Shown here piece by piece: positions 8,793-17,018 of a stretch of 64,000 nucleotides of DNA. Both the position numbers and the translations under genes were made by a program. The notes under the pieces were generated by a model. The model saw only the letters and a list, made by a program, of their open reading frames with translations, was not told the DNA's origin and did no database searches. How positions within the stretch are numbered: the first letter of the stretch is position 1; every line of letters starts with the position of its first letter. This DNA is from Phycisphaeraceae bacterium. GTDB taxonomy: Bacteria; Planctomycetota; Phycisphaerae; Phycisphaerales; UBA1924. The stretch is taken from contig JAHBXE010000013.1 in assembly GCA_019636625.1 (NCBI GenBank), forward strand, positions 43,390 through 107,389, read 5' to 3'.

Positions 8793-11700
8793 ATGATCCG
8801 ACATGGCGTCACCTCCGGAGCATTGTCCGATTTCTTTGCTTCGGGTCGCGTCGAGGCTCCGGGACTCTTGCCTCGCCTGGTCAAACGCCTGATCGATGCC
8901 ACCACTGATGACCTCGGTTTGTTGCGCATGCCCGGCGGCGACGATGTGGGACTGCCGGGCTGGGATGGCCGCACTGAACACTCGGGTGGCCACCCGTACA
9001 TACCTGTGGGCGAAGCAGCCTGGGAAATGGGTGTTGACAGCCGGCCGAGTCACAAGGCGACGAGTGATTACCGCAAACGCACGGAGACGCCGCGTCTAGT
9101 AAACCCTGCCTCAACCACGTTCGTCTTCGTGACGCCCCACAGATGGCCCACCAAGGACAGGTGGGTGACCACCAAGACTGCGGAAGGGGCATGGCGTGAT
9201 ATCCGCGTGATCGACGGGCCGACTCTGAGCGAGTGGTTGGAGCGAGCCCCGGCCGTCACAGCGTGGATGTGCAATCAAATGGGTCGGTCCGTCGACGAGT
9301 TGGATGATCTCGAGTTCGCCTGGGTACGAAGGGTTGAGTCGAAGTATGGCTCTCGTGTCACACCTGAGCTCGTGATAGGGGGAAGGGCTGCGGCGGCGAG
9401 CCACGTTGCACGCTGGCTGGCGCAACCCGAAGGCCACCTCACGATTGCCGCGGAGTCGGCGGACGAAGTTATCGACTTCGTGGCGGCCGTTGCTCGCCAA
9501 GCGCAGGACGTCCCCCTCGCTTCGCGTGTCCTGTTTGCTCAAGGGGCTTCCTGCCAGCACTACCTGAGCGGACTGCAGGTCCCTCACGTAGTGGTGCTTG
9601 AGGATGCGTCGATAAGCGGCCGATTGCCGCCGCGAGCATTTCCTTGGATCCGAACGGTAACGCCGACATCGACCCGGCTGGGACGTCCTCAGGATGCAGA
9701 TGTCGTTCTGCCCAGGCTGAAGCGAGACGCCGTGGCAAAGGCTTTGGTAGCTGCGGGGATCGATGATCATCACGCCGGACGAATGGCGTCAGAGTGCGGG
9801 GGGAGCCTCAAGGCAGCGATCTGGATGGTCCAGGCGGGTAATCCGGACCTCCCGTGGCTTGTCCCGAGGGCAGCCGCCGAGCTTGCGCCCCTCGTCTTGG
9901 CCGGTGGTTGGATCGATGTTGAGTGTCCGGATCACGAGGTGATTGCCAGCCTCGCGGAACGGCCTTACGCGGAGGTTGGCCGCCTTGCCATGCAGTGGCG
10001 TGAACCTGATGGCCCGATGGAACTTGCGGAAGGAGAATGGGGCTGGATCGCCTGGAGATTTGTGTGGCAGCGACTGGCGCAGTTCATTACGCCGGCCTTG
10101 TCAAAGAGGTTCGCCGAGACGGCAGTGTCCATCTTGGGAGAACCCGACCCCTCGCTCGATCTGCCCCAGGATGAACGGTGGCTTGCAAGTTTGCGCGGGA
10201 AGAAGCACCGGTATTCCGAGTCGCTCCGGCGGGGATTGGTCCGATCGATCGCGATGTTTGGGTCGCAGCAAGAGCACCTCAGAGGTGTCGATGGAAAGGC
10301 GGTCGCCGGCGGCATCGTTCGCAGGTTACTTGAATCTGGTGACCAGCGAGCCGCCTGGCTGTCCCTCGCTTCGTGGTTGCCGTCTCTTGCCGAGGCCGCC
10401 CCTGAAGTGTTCTGCAGGGCGGCGGAGGCGATGATCAAGGACAATGGGATAGTCCTTGAGTTGTTCAAGGAGTACGGTGTGTTCATGGGCGGTCGCCACA
10501 CCGGTCTGTTGTGGGCGCTCGAGGCCGTGGCGTGGAGTCCCGACTACCTTGCTCGCGCGGTGTTGATTCTGGGCCACCTGGCAGAGTTGGATCCTGGCGG
10601 CCAACTCGCCAACCGTCCTGCAGCCAGTCTGCGCAGCATAATGCTACCTTGGAGACCGGCTACCCAAGCGACGGTGGAGCAGCGTCTGGGCGCGCTGGAC
10701 CAACTGATTCGCAAGTTCCCGGAACCGGCTTTTACCTGTTGTCTTGGTCTTCTTCCGCGCCGGCATGACTCGACAATGACATCAGGCGGGCCGGGATACC
10801 AAGCTTGGAAGGGGCCAACGCGTGCATTGAACCGGGCGGAATACTGGGCCTGTGTTGATGGAGTGGTGGACCGATTGATCGCGATGGCCGAGAGCGATCC
10901 GCAACGATGGTCGCGGCTGGTCGCGTTCTTGCCCGAGTTGATGAAGAGCCGTCCGGCAAAGGCCGCGGAGGTCGTGCGAGCTCTGGAATTCGTCGACCGA
11001 GGTGTTTGGCAGCGCGAATGCCGCTTGGCTGTGCATGAGAGGCTGAGAGAGCTGGTGGAGGCAAATGCCATTCACGCTGAGGAAGACTGGGCGGTGAATG
11101 AAACGGACTTGAAGACGCTTGAACACCTTGCCCAGCTCACAAGTCCATCTTCTGCGCGGGATCGGCATAGATGGCTTTTCACTCTTTGCCCGCGCTCGCG
11201 TGAACTTGACACTCTCAGCTTTGAGGACGAACAGAAGCAACTTCGGGTTCTACGGGGAAGCGCGGTCGACGATGTGATCAAGGAGGAGTCGCTCGACGCC
11301 GTGATCAGTTGGGCAAATGAGGTTGGTGACCCGGGTCCTCTGGGAGCGGCGCTTGCCTGGTCTACGTTAAGGGGCGACCCGTGGCTAATCATCGCACGGA
11401 CGGTGCTTGCTGAACAGCCGACCGGACCGCCGACCAAGGAGCACAGGCTGGGCTTTGGGTTCATTCGGGCCATGGAGCAAGAAGGAGGACAAGAGTGGCG
11501 GTCAGCAGCACTGGCAAGGCTGCACGCCGCGAACGACCTCGGCGCCATGCTTCGCTTTGTGGAATGCCTGTGGCCGACGCAGGACTTGTGGCAGCGGCTC
11601 GAAGCAGACTTTCCCGAGTTGTGCAGCCGGTATTGGGGCGTGCTCAGAATTCATTATCTGCACGCCAAGGAGGCCTTGTGGGCGATCCCGCGACTACTGA

Positions 11701-12674
11701 AAGCGGGGCGGCTGCTGACGGTGCTCGAGTTGATCTCCACGGCCCTTCATGACAACAGGTCCAACTGCGGCGGGGCGTTGACGCCTGACTTGGCGAAGCT
11801 GTGCGAACAGGTCTTGAGTGCCGCCTCGGATCATCCGAGCGAAGAGAGCCCTGGCACCATGAACGCCGGAATGGTGGGCCACGGCCTGGAGGATCTGCTG
11901 GAGTTCGCGGAGCAGCACGCCGCGGAGATACCGGGTGCCCGGGACCTCATGGAGCGCTGTGAGTGGCGATGGCTTCCGGCGCTGCAGAACTCTGTCAGAG
12001 GCTACAGAGCGCTGTCCAAGGCGTTGGCCGAGTCCCCTGAGTTCTTCGTGGACCTGTTGGCGCTGGTGTTTCGCGGGGAGAACGAGCCAAATGGAGATGC
12101 ACCCCTCGAGGAACCAGAGCACGAGATGTGGAGGCGGGCGCATCAGGTATTGGATGCATGGCGATTCGTGCCGGGGCTCGATCTGGGATCTGCTGTCTTT
12201 GGCTCACGAGCGCCCCATAGATTTCACGAGGGCGACCCCACGGTGCCCTTCGTGAAGGGTCAGGTTGATGCGGAAGCACTTCAGAAGTGGATCGCCGTAG
12301 TCCGCAAACTTGCGGATTCCAAAGGGCGTCTCAAGGTCGCGGATTCGCAGATTGGCCAGGTGTTTGCCTATGCACCGGCGGACGCGGACGGTGCCTGGCC
12401 CTGCAAGGCGGTTCGGGACTGCATCGGGGCGATTTCCAGTGACGTCCTGGACAGAGGCTTCGCCTGCGAAATTCGAAATCGCCGGGGCGCGCATTATCTT
12501 GGTGACGATGGATCCGAAGAGCGACGTCTACGCGATGCCTACCGCGCCATGGCGGACCGCATCGACAAAGATGGTGCCCGTGCGGCCGCGGTTCTCAGGT
12601 CCGTCGCGGACTGGTATGACTCGGAAGCCCGCCGCAACGATGAGGAAGGGCACGGCCGCGAGTTTCGTAATTGA
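8793..12674 (+). CDS. Large multidomain protein, candidate defence partner of the OLD nuclease
   Basis: 1293 aa from ATG 8793; the frame is open upstream to 8706, but the N-terminal block is shared with the truncated paralog at 14930, which starts at the equivalent ATG. An N-terminal conserved block of about 110 residues (LPGWDGR ... HPYIPVGEAAWEMG ... KATSDYRKRT) has conserved Asp, Glu and Lys and could be a degenerate PD-(D/E)xK nuclease or a sensor domain. Next comes an NTPase-like region around residues 190-300 whose P-loop is not recognisable, then some 900 residues of Trp/Leu-rich helical repeats of STAND or HEAT type. I recall similar proteins as unannotated genes in defence islands but cannot name the family. 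Function is inferred from size, architecture and the divergent OLD gene. Confidence 0.6.
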   Translation: MIRHGVTSGALSDFFASGRVEAPGLLPRLVKRLIDATTDDLGLLRMPGGDDVGLPGWDGRTEHSGGHPYIPVGEAAWEMGVDSRPSHKATSDYRKRTETPRLVNPASTTFVFVTPHRWPTKDRWVTTKTAEGAWRDIRVIDGPTLSEWLERAPAVTAWMCNQMGRSVDELDDLEFAWVRRVESKYGSRVTPELVIGGRAAAASHVARWLAQPEGHLTIAAESADEVIDFVAAVARQAQDVPLASRVLFAQGASCQHYLSGLQVPHVVVLEDASISGRLPPRAFPWIRTVTPTSTRLGRPQDADVVLPRLKRDAVAKALVAAGIDDHHAGRMASECGGSLKAAIWMVQAGNPDLPWLVPRAAAELAPLVLAGGWIDVECPDHEVIASLAERPYAEVGRLAMQWREPDGPMELAEGEWGWIAWRFVWQRLAQFITPALSKRFAETAVSILGEPDPSLDLPQDERWLASLRGKKHRYSESLRRGLVRSIAMFGSQQEHLRGVDGKAVAGGIVRRLLESGDQRAAWLSLASWLPSLAEAAPEVFCRAAEAMIKDNGIVLELFKEYGVFMGGRHTGLLWALEAVAWSPDYLARAVLILGHLAELDPGGQLANRPAASLRSIMLPWRPATQATVEQRLGALDQLIRKFPEPAFTCCLGLLPRRHDSTMTSGGPGYQAWKGPTRALNRAEYWACVDGVVDRLIAMAESDPQRWSRLVAFLPELMKSRPAKAAEVVRALEFVDRGVWQRECRLAVHERLRELVEANAIHAEEDWAVNETDLKTLEHLAQLTSPSSARDRHRWLFTLCPRSRELDTLSFEDEQKQLRVLRGSAVDDVIKEESLDAVISWANEVGDPGPLGAALAWSTLRGDPWLIIARTVLAEQPTGPPTKEHRLGFGFIRAMEQEGGQEWRSAALARLHAANDLGAMLRFVECLWPTQDLWQRLEADFPELCSRYWGVLRIHYLHAKEALWAIPRLLKAGRLLTVLELISTALHDNRSNCGGALTPDLAKLCEQVLSAASDHPSEESPGTMNAGMVGHGLEDLLEFAEQHAAEIPGARDLMERCEWRWLPALQNSVRGYRALSKALAESPEFFVDLLALVFRGENEPNGDAPLEEPEHEMWRRAHQVLDAWRFVPGLDLGSAVFGSRAPHRFHEGDPTVPFVKGQVDAEALQKWIAVVRKLADSKGRLKVADSQIGQVFAYAPADADGAWPCKAVRDCIGAISSDVLDRGFACEIRNRRGAHYLGDDGSEERRLRDAYRAMADRIDKDGARAAAVLRSVADWYDSEARRNDEEGHGREFRN

Positions 12675-12765
12675 GGCTAGTGTCGGTTCTCTCCGCTCAT
12701 GCGCTGCCGCGCGGGTGGACAGTGGGATCAGAACGTTCGCGAGTGTTGATTCCGCCAGAGAGAAA

Positions 12766-12785
12766 GCCCCGGGATCAGCCGGGGC
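12766..12785. terminator. Stem-loop between convergent genes
   Basis: A perfect 7-bp GC stem, GCCCCGG / CCGGGGC, encloses gatcag. It lies between the end of the 1293-aa gene (12674) and the convergent 12810 gene. There is no T-tract, so it is either a rho-assisted or bidirectional terminator or a structural element. Confidence 0.5.
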
Positions 12786-12809
12786 GGGGGAAAGCAAGGT
12801 ATGAACACT

Positions 12810-13151
12810 TCAAGCGCCTTCGCGCACGGCGTGGTACTCGGTCATGGCGTCGAGGAGGACCGCCTCGGTCGCCGGGATGCAGAGCTGGCCCCGCCTGCCC
12901 TTGCGTTCGATGATCGACCGTTCATCCAGGAACAGGAGCGCCACCGCGATGCGGGACCACGCCAGGCCCGTGCCTTCCCGCAGCTGATCGCGGGTGAGGC
13001 CGTCGGGGGCTTCCTCGAGCGCGCAGGCGACGGCTTCGAACGAGGCTTGGGGGCAGGTGTGGCGGTAGGGCTTGCCGGTGCTCTTGGCCACGGCGTACAT
13101 GACCAGCTCGTCGTTCTCGACCGCGAAGATGAGGTTGGTGTAGTCAACCAC
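12810..13151 (-). CDS. Small hypothetical protein, possibly winged-helix
   Basis: 113 aa. The start is GTG at 13151, three bases after the stop of the upstream HARE-HTH gene, so the two are probably co-translated. The middle (GLTRDQLREGTGLAWSRIAV followed by ERKGRRG) has the helix-turn-helix-wing layout of a MarR/ArsR-like fold. The N-terminus (YTNLIFAVENDELVMYAVA) predicts a beta hairpin. No family recognised with confidence. It is the last gene of a five-gene minus-strand cluster. Confidence 0.6.
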   Translation of the reverse strand: MVDYTNLIFAVENDELVMYAVAKSTGKPYRHTCPQASFEAVACALEEAPDGLTRDQLREGTGLAWSRIAVALLFLDERSIIERKGRRGQLCIPATEAVLLDAMTEYHAVREGA

Positions 13152-13154
13152 CGG

Positions 13155-13807
13155 TCAGGCCCCCTTCCCGGCCGCCGCGAACCTGCCGCGCTCGGCTTTC
13201 TTGAATCGGGCCTCGCCGCCCTTGGCGCTGATCTCCCGAATGATCGCGGCGTAGATGGTCGCCTCGGGCGTGGCCCCCTCGCTCCGCCAGAGGTTCTGCT
13301 TGAACGCCTTGGCGACGATCTCCTTGGTGGACATCGGCTTCCTGGAATCGGCGAGGACCTTGGCCGCGGCATCGAGGCCGCTCATCGATCCGCCGGTCTT
13401 CTTCGGGGCCTTGGGTGTGGTGGGCTTGGCGGCTTTGGGTGCCTTCGCGGGCTTGGCGGCCGTGGCGGGCTTGTCGGCCTTGGGGGGGTGGGTGCTTTGG
13501 CCTTCGCGGGGGTCTTGGTTGCCCCCGCCTTGGGCGGCTTGGGCGACACCGCCACCGCGACCACCTCGGGCGTTGCTTCGCCGCGCGGGCCAACGTCGGG
13601 CGACGGGTTGGCGGCCTTCCCGCCCACCGCCGCCCGCAACCGCTGGGCGCTCTTGATCGTCACCGCGCGGCCGGTCTCGACATTGACGCCCTTCCAGCCC
13701 TTGTGCTCATCGCCCAGCCATCGCTCCTCGGTAATCTTCACCGTGGCGAGCCCGCCCGACACCTTCGCGGTGTAGAGATTCCCGATCCGGACCTGGTCCT
13801 TCTTCAT
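13155..13807 (-). pseudogene. HARE-HTH domain protein, frameshifted at a G7 run
   Basis: Two frames make up one gene. Residues 1 to about 107 read MKKDQVRIGNLYTAKVSG from ATG 13807 (an AAAGGG lies upstream), then a Lys/Pro/Ala-rich linker. At the homopolymer 13482-13488 (seven G on plus) the frame is lost; with one more base the linker continues ([16 protein letters not shown]) straight into [23 protein letters not shown], a complete HARE-HTH (HB1/ASXL/restriction-enzyme helix-turn-helix) domain ending at 13155. HARE-HTH domains are linked with DNA-modification sensing and occur in phage and plasmid genes. A sequencing error, a real mutation or slippage at the run are all possible. The 76-aa C-terminal piece could be made separately from its own ATG at 13385. 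Confidence 0.75.
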
Positions 13808-13897
13808 CGCAAACCCTTTCGAATATGTGTGATCCCTCGCCGGACAGTCCGGCGGGCAAAGGCCCTCGGCGCGGTGTCCCGCGCCGGTGGCGGGGGG

Positions 13898-14122
13898 TCA
13901 GTTGACCGGCACCGTGACGATCCGCGTGGACCCATCGGGAAGGTCGAGCAGCGTCAGGTAGGCGAAGCACGCGCCGAGCGCGGCGATGCGGTCGGCCTCG
14001 GCCTTTTCGATCACCATGTTCTTGCCGCTGATGCGGATCGCGTGTCCCCGCCCGCTCGCGCAGGTGTGCTGGATGGCCTCGTTCTCGGTCGGGAACTCGA
14101 CGCCTTGGACTTCGAAGTTCAT
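13898..14122 (-). CDS. Small hypothetical protein
   Basis: 74 aa, ATG at 14122 preceded by a GGAG. The compact sequence begins MNFEVQGVEF and contains one Cys in each half. No known family seen. It is in the same direction as, and evenly spaced with, its neighbours in the minus-strand cluster 14755-12810, which supports its being expressed. Confidence 0.55.
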   Translation of the reverse strand: MNFEVQGVEFPTENEAIQHTCASGRGHAIRISGKNMVIEKAEADRIAALGACFAYLTLLDLPDGSTRIVTVPVN

Positions 14123-14146
14123 CGGTGGAGTCTCCGTTGGTGGTGC

Positions 14147-14482
14147 TCAGCCGTACAGGGTCTCGGCCAGGCCCGCCGCGAGCAGGTCGGTGAGGCGCTT
14201 CGCGATCTCGGTCGCGGGCGTGAGGTTCCAGCCGCGGTCAAAGTCGGCGACCACGCGGCCCTCATCGTCGGCCAGCCAGAACTTGCTGATGTTGCTGCCC
14301 TCGATCTCGAAGGCCGGGTCGCTGGCGGGCTCGGGGAAGACCAGGGCCTGGAAGCGGTCGCCGCCGATGGTGCCGTCCACCCAGGAGCCGGGGGCCCGCG
14401 TGCGGGCCTTGACCTTCGTGATCACCAGGCTGTCGAGCAGGTCGTCGTTGGTCATGTTCGGCTGGTTGGGCTGGGTTGTCAT
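14147..14482 (-). CDS. Hypothetical protein
   Basis: 111 aa with a strong AAGGAG 7 bp before ATG 14482. Mixed alpha/beta composition; the middle (SKFWLADDEGRVVADFDRGW) looks like a beta meander. The N-terminal MTTQPNQPNMTNDD is disordered. No family recognised. It is the second gene of the minus-strand cluster that leads to the HARE-HTH gene. Confidence 0.6.
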   Translation of the reverse strand: MTTQPNQPNMTNDDLLDSLVITKVKARTRAPGSWVDGTIGGDRFQALVFPEPASDPAFEIEGSNISKFWLADDEGRVVADFDRGWNLTPATEIAKRLTDLLAAGLAETLYG

Positions 14483-14503
14483 CGCGTTCTCCTTGCAGGT
14501 GCT

Positions 14504-14755
14504 TCAGCGTGCGAGCGTGGACCCGGCCTCGAAGCCCGCGTTCCACCCGGCGTCGAAAGCCAGGGCGATGGCTTCGCGGATCGACTCGACCGAGAGGTCG
14601 TGGAAGTCCAGGGCGTCGCGGCCGCGGTCGGCGAGCGTCTCCAGGCCCAGTCGCTTACGGACCGCCTCGGCGGCCGCGGCCATGCTCCTGGCCTTGGCGT
14701 GGTTCGCGGTTCGCTTCGTGGTGCGCTTCGAGGTGCTCTTGGCGGCGTGCTTCAT
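14504..14755 (-). CDS. DUF6900-like small protein
   Basis: 83 aa. ATG 14755 is chosen over 14797 because AAGGAG stands just upstream and the extra 14 residues are unlike the family. A Lys/Ser/Thr-rich start is followed by the domain LGLETLADRGRDALDFHDLSVESIREAIALAFDAG, the pattern I associate with DUF6900, small proteins common on plasmids and integrative elements. Function unknown. It is the first gene of the cluster and is divergent from the truncated gene at 14930. Confidence 0.65.
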   Translation of the reverse strand: MKHAAKSTSKRTTKRTANHAKARSMAAAAEAVRKRLGLETLADRGRDALDFHDLSVESIREAIALAFDAGWNAGFEAGSTLAR

Positions 14756-14929
14756 CGCGTGCTCCTTCGCGGGGTGTTGGCTCGCCCCGACATGCACATG
14801 GAGCGATCACCTCGCCGAAACGTCAAGCGGTTGTGGCCCGGTTTCCGAGCAGCTCTCGATGACTTAGCACTGTGTTCGGAGGGAACTAGCCGTCTTGTCG
14901 ACGGGTGACGCGTGGTATCCTGAGAACCA

Positions 14930-15190
14930 ATGATCCGATACGGCGTTGGCACGGAGATGCTCTCCGCGTTTTTCGGTTCTGGTCACGGCGCTGCGCCCGG
15001 GCAGTCGCCCACCCTCGTCATGCATCTCGTCGATGCGACCAGATCTCATCTCGGTCTGCAGCGCATTCCGGGGGAAGGAGCTGTCAACCTTCCGGGTTGG
15101 GATCGGCTGATGGAGCACGACGGCAGCCATCCGTATAATCCAGCCTTGTTGGTCCCCAATTGTCAGTGGCCGCGACGACCTCGGGGATGA
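14930..15190 (+). pseudogene. Truncated N-terminal copy of the 1293-aa protein
   Basis: About 70 residues from MIRYGVGTEMLSAFF to HPYNP align with the start of the 8793 gene (MIRHG ... LSDFFASG, LVDAT, LGLxR, GxxxxxLPGWD, EHxGxHPY). The nucleotide context of the start (aATGATCCGA) is also shared. After about residue 70 similarity ends and the frame stops at 15190. This is a decayed, diverged relative, not a recent duplicate: about half the aligned residues differ. It implies a second, now lost, copy of the same large system in the island. Confidence 0.75.
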
Positions 15191-15819
15191 TGCGGCTTCA
15201 GGACCGGGTGCTCAAGAAAGTCGGCTTGAGGCGGTCTCCTTGCGAGTGGCCCTCGGCGTCTCCAGGGGTTAACCCCCACGTCCCCACCTCCCCACCTCCC
15301 CACCCCCCCGCCGTCGTTCTTCGGTCCGCGTACGACGACTTCGGCCGCGCACGCCGCCGCCCCGATGAAGCCGGCGGGCGGCGCAAGATCCGCCGGTGCA
15401 GTCTCCCGTGAGCCAGTATCCACACGATTGAGCGGAAAACCCCTCTGGGAATCGCCCAAAGCGGTTTTGCAGAACACTTACACAACCTTGCAGATCTCCG
15501 GCCCGCGCCGGGCCACGGCCCCACTCCCCACCTCCTCCCACACCCCACCCTACCCCCCCCGCACCCCACCCCCGCCACAACCTTCCGCGTTCCCCTTCGC
15601 CCCTCCGTCCGTTCTCCGCCCCCTCACCCGCCCCTCACCCGTCCACGCAGGGGCTCGGATTCGTGGATGTGGAAGCGAGTCCGGTTTGGTCCGCAACCAC
15701 GGGCGGTGAATTCTGGTACGATGGAGCGGGGCGACGCTTTCGTCGCATCGTGCTGGGCGGACCGCCGGGCGGTCCGGAACGCGGATGGCTGCGATGCACC
15801 ATCCACGAGGGAGGTTCGC
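15191..15819. other. Intergenic segment with polypyrimidine tracts
   Basis: No supported gene. Two C-rich tracts stand out: 15282-15308, tandem CCCCACCT-like units ending in a C7 run, and 15519-15577, C runs broken by A, T or G. The complementary strand carries runs of three or more G in series, a G-quadruplex-type pattern. The rest looks like decayed DNA between the truncated gene and the ArsR gene. Confidence 0.5.
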
Positions 15820-16263
15820 ATGTCCCCTCGTCGGAATGACTCCGCACGGATCGCCTTCGTCACGCTGACGGATGCGATCGACCTGATTCACGCCGCGCTT
15901 CGGCGCGAGATCCTTCTCGTGCTGGCCCACGGCCCGATGGATGTCTCCTCCCTCGCAGCGCACCTTGAGGTCGAAGTTTCGCATGTCAGCCACAACGTTC
16001 GGCGGCTGGCCCAGGCGGGGTACATCGTCATCGTTCGCGAGGGGCAACGCCGCCGGATCTGCTCCCTGGGCCCGGCCGCGAGTTTCCGGGCCAGAGAGGA
16101 GGGCCGCGGCGGGGTGCTGGTGCTGGCCACCGACGATGGGAACGCCGTGCACCTGCACCTCAACGACCCGACGCTCGCATCGGTCGTGCGCCGCCCGAAC
16201 GCGACTCCGGCTACGCGTGATCCAGCCGGATCAAGTCACCCTCATCCGGAAGGTGCTCCGTAA
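15820..16263 (+). CDS. ArsR-type winged-helix transcriptional regulator
   Basis: 147 aa; ATG 15820 has a GAGGGAGG upstream. Residues 10-85 form a winged helix of ArsR type (LRREILLVLAHGPMDVSSLAAHL, then VSHNVRRLAQAGYIVIVREGQRR). The C-terminal part (GRGGVLVLATDDGNAVHLHL) may be a small ligand or dimer region. No Cys pair is visible for metal sensing. The 3' end overlaps the convergent RyR-domain gene by 53 bp, so the last 17 residues may be a recent extension. Target unknown. Confidence 0.78.
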   Translation: MSPRRNDSARIAFVTLTDAIDLIHAALRREILLVLAHGPMDVSSLAAHLEVEVSHVSHNVRRLAQAGYIVIVREGQRRRICSLGPAASFRAREEGRGGVLVLATDDGNAVHLHLNDPTLASVVRRPNATPATRDPAGSSHPHPEGAP

Positions 16264-16681
16264 GGTCCCCCGACGGCCAGCGGACGCTGAGTTGAACAAG
16301 TTCGCGGCTGACCGGATCGACCTCCCAGGACTCCACCACGCCGACCTGGGCGCTCGCTTCTCCTTCGGGCAACCGAATGTGCGGCGCCCACCCGACCTTG
16401 AACCCGGGATGGAGCTCTTCGGCGGTCCATGGCCTGTTTGGCCCCCGCGGATAGTCCACGACGTCGGCCATCTGGTCGGCGAAGCCTTCCGCTGTGACGA
16501 TCAATTGAACCGTGCGCTGATCGCGGGCGTCGAGCCGGTCAAAGGGCTGCAGGGCGTCGTGGGTCCGCATCGCCGCATTGTACCGGTCCGCGTACGTCCA
16601 GCCGCCGCGCAGCATCTTCCGGCACCAGAAGTGGTGCGCCAGCCTTGCCAGTTCCATAATGGAATCTTCACCGAACTGCAT
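16211..16681 (-). CDS. RyR-domain-like protein
   Basis: 156 aa from ATG 16681; the frame runs further upstream, but those codons enter the Rhs repeat region. The first 80 residues (MELARLAHHFWCRKMLRGGWTY ... RTHDALQPFDRLD) resemble the RyR domain, a prokaryotic relative of the ryanodine-receptor repeat proposed to bind nucleotide-derived ligands. The second half (LHPGFKVGWAPHIRLPEGE ... VVESWEVDPVSRELVQLSVRWPSGD) looks like a small beta barrel. Such domains occur in effector or defence contexts. Convergent with the ArsR gene. Moderate certainty about the domain, none about function. Confidence 0.5.
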   Translation of the reverse strand: MQFGEDSIMELARLAHHFWCRKMLRGGWTYADRYNAAMRTHDALQPFDRLDARDQRTVQLIVTAEGFADQMADVVDYPRGPNRPWTAEELHPGFKVGWAPHIRLPEGEASAQVGVVESWEVDPVSRELVQLSVRWPSGDLTEHLPDEGDLIRLDHA

Positions 16682-17018
16682 AGGAGCACACTGCCCAGGA
16701 ATCGCGATGGTTGAAGCCCAGCGGAGGCAAGTCCAGTAGATCAACCCGCGGGCCCTGCGTCCACTAGGAAAAGCTGGTTTTCCCTTGTCGTTTGTGGCTT
16801 CGGCGGTGTCAACTTCGATGAGCTTGGTAAGGACGCGTTCGGGATTGTCAAGCGTTTGGGGGCACAGCGAGGCTTCACAGCACGTACAAACGTGTGCGGC
16901 GTTCACGTTTGACTGGCGGCTCAAACGTGATGAAAAGGGGTTGTGCGGGGTCGGGATTGGTGGTGAAGTGGGCTGGAGCGTGCGCGCCGGAGAGGCGAGC
17001 CGCGTTGGAGGCCCAGCG
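16682..17018. other. Upstream region of Rhs copy 1
   Basis: No supported gene. The minus-strand RyR frame stays open here (HVCTCCEASLCPQ) but has no credible start. 16881-16894 is a small inverted repeat (CACGT acaa ACGTG) seen only beside this copy. The large Rhs repeat begins at 16901. Confidence 0.4.
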
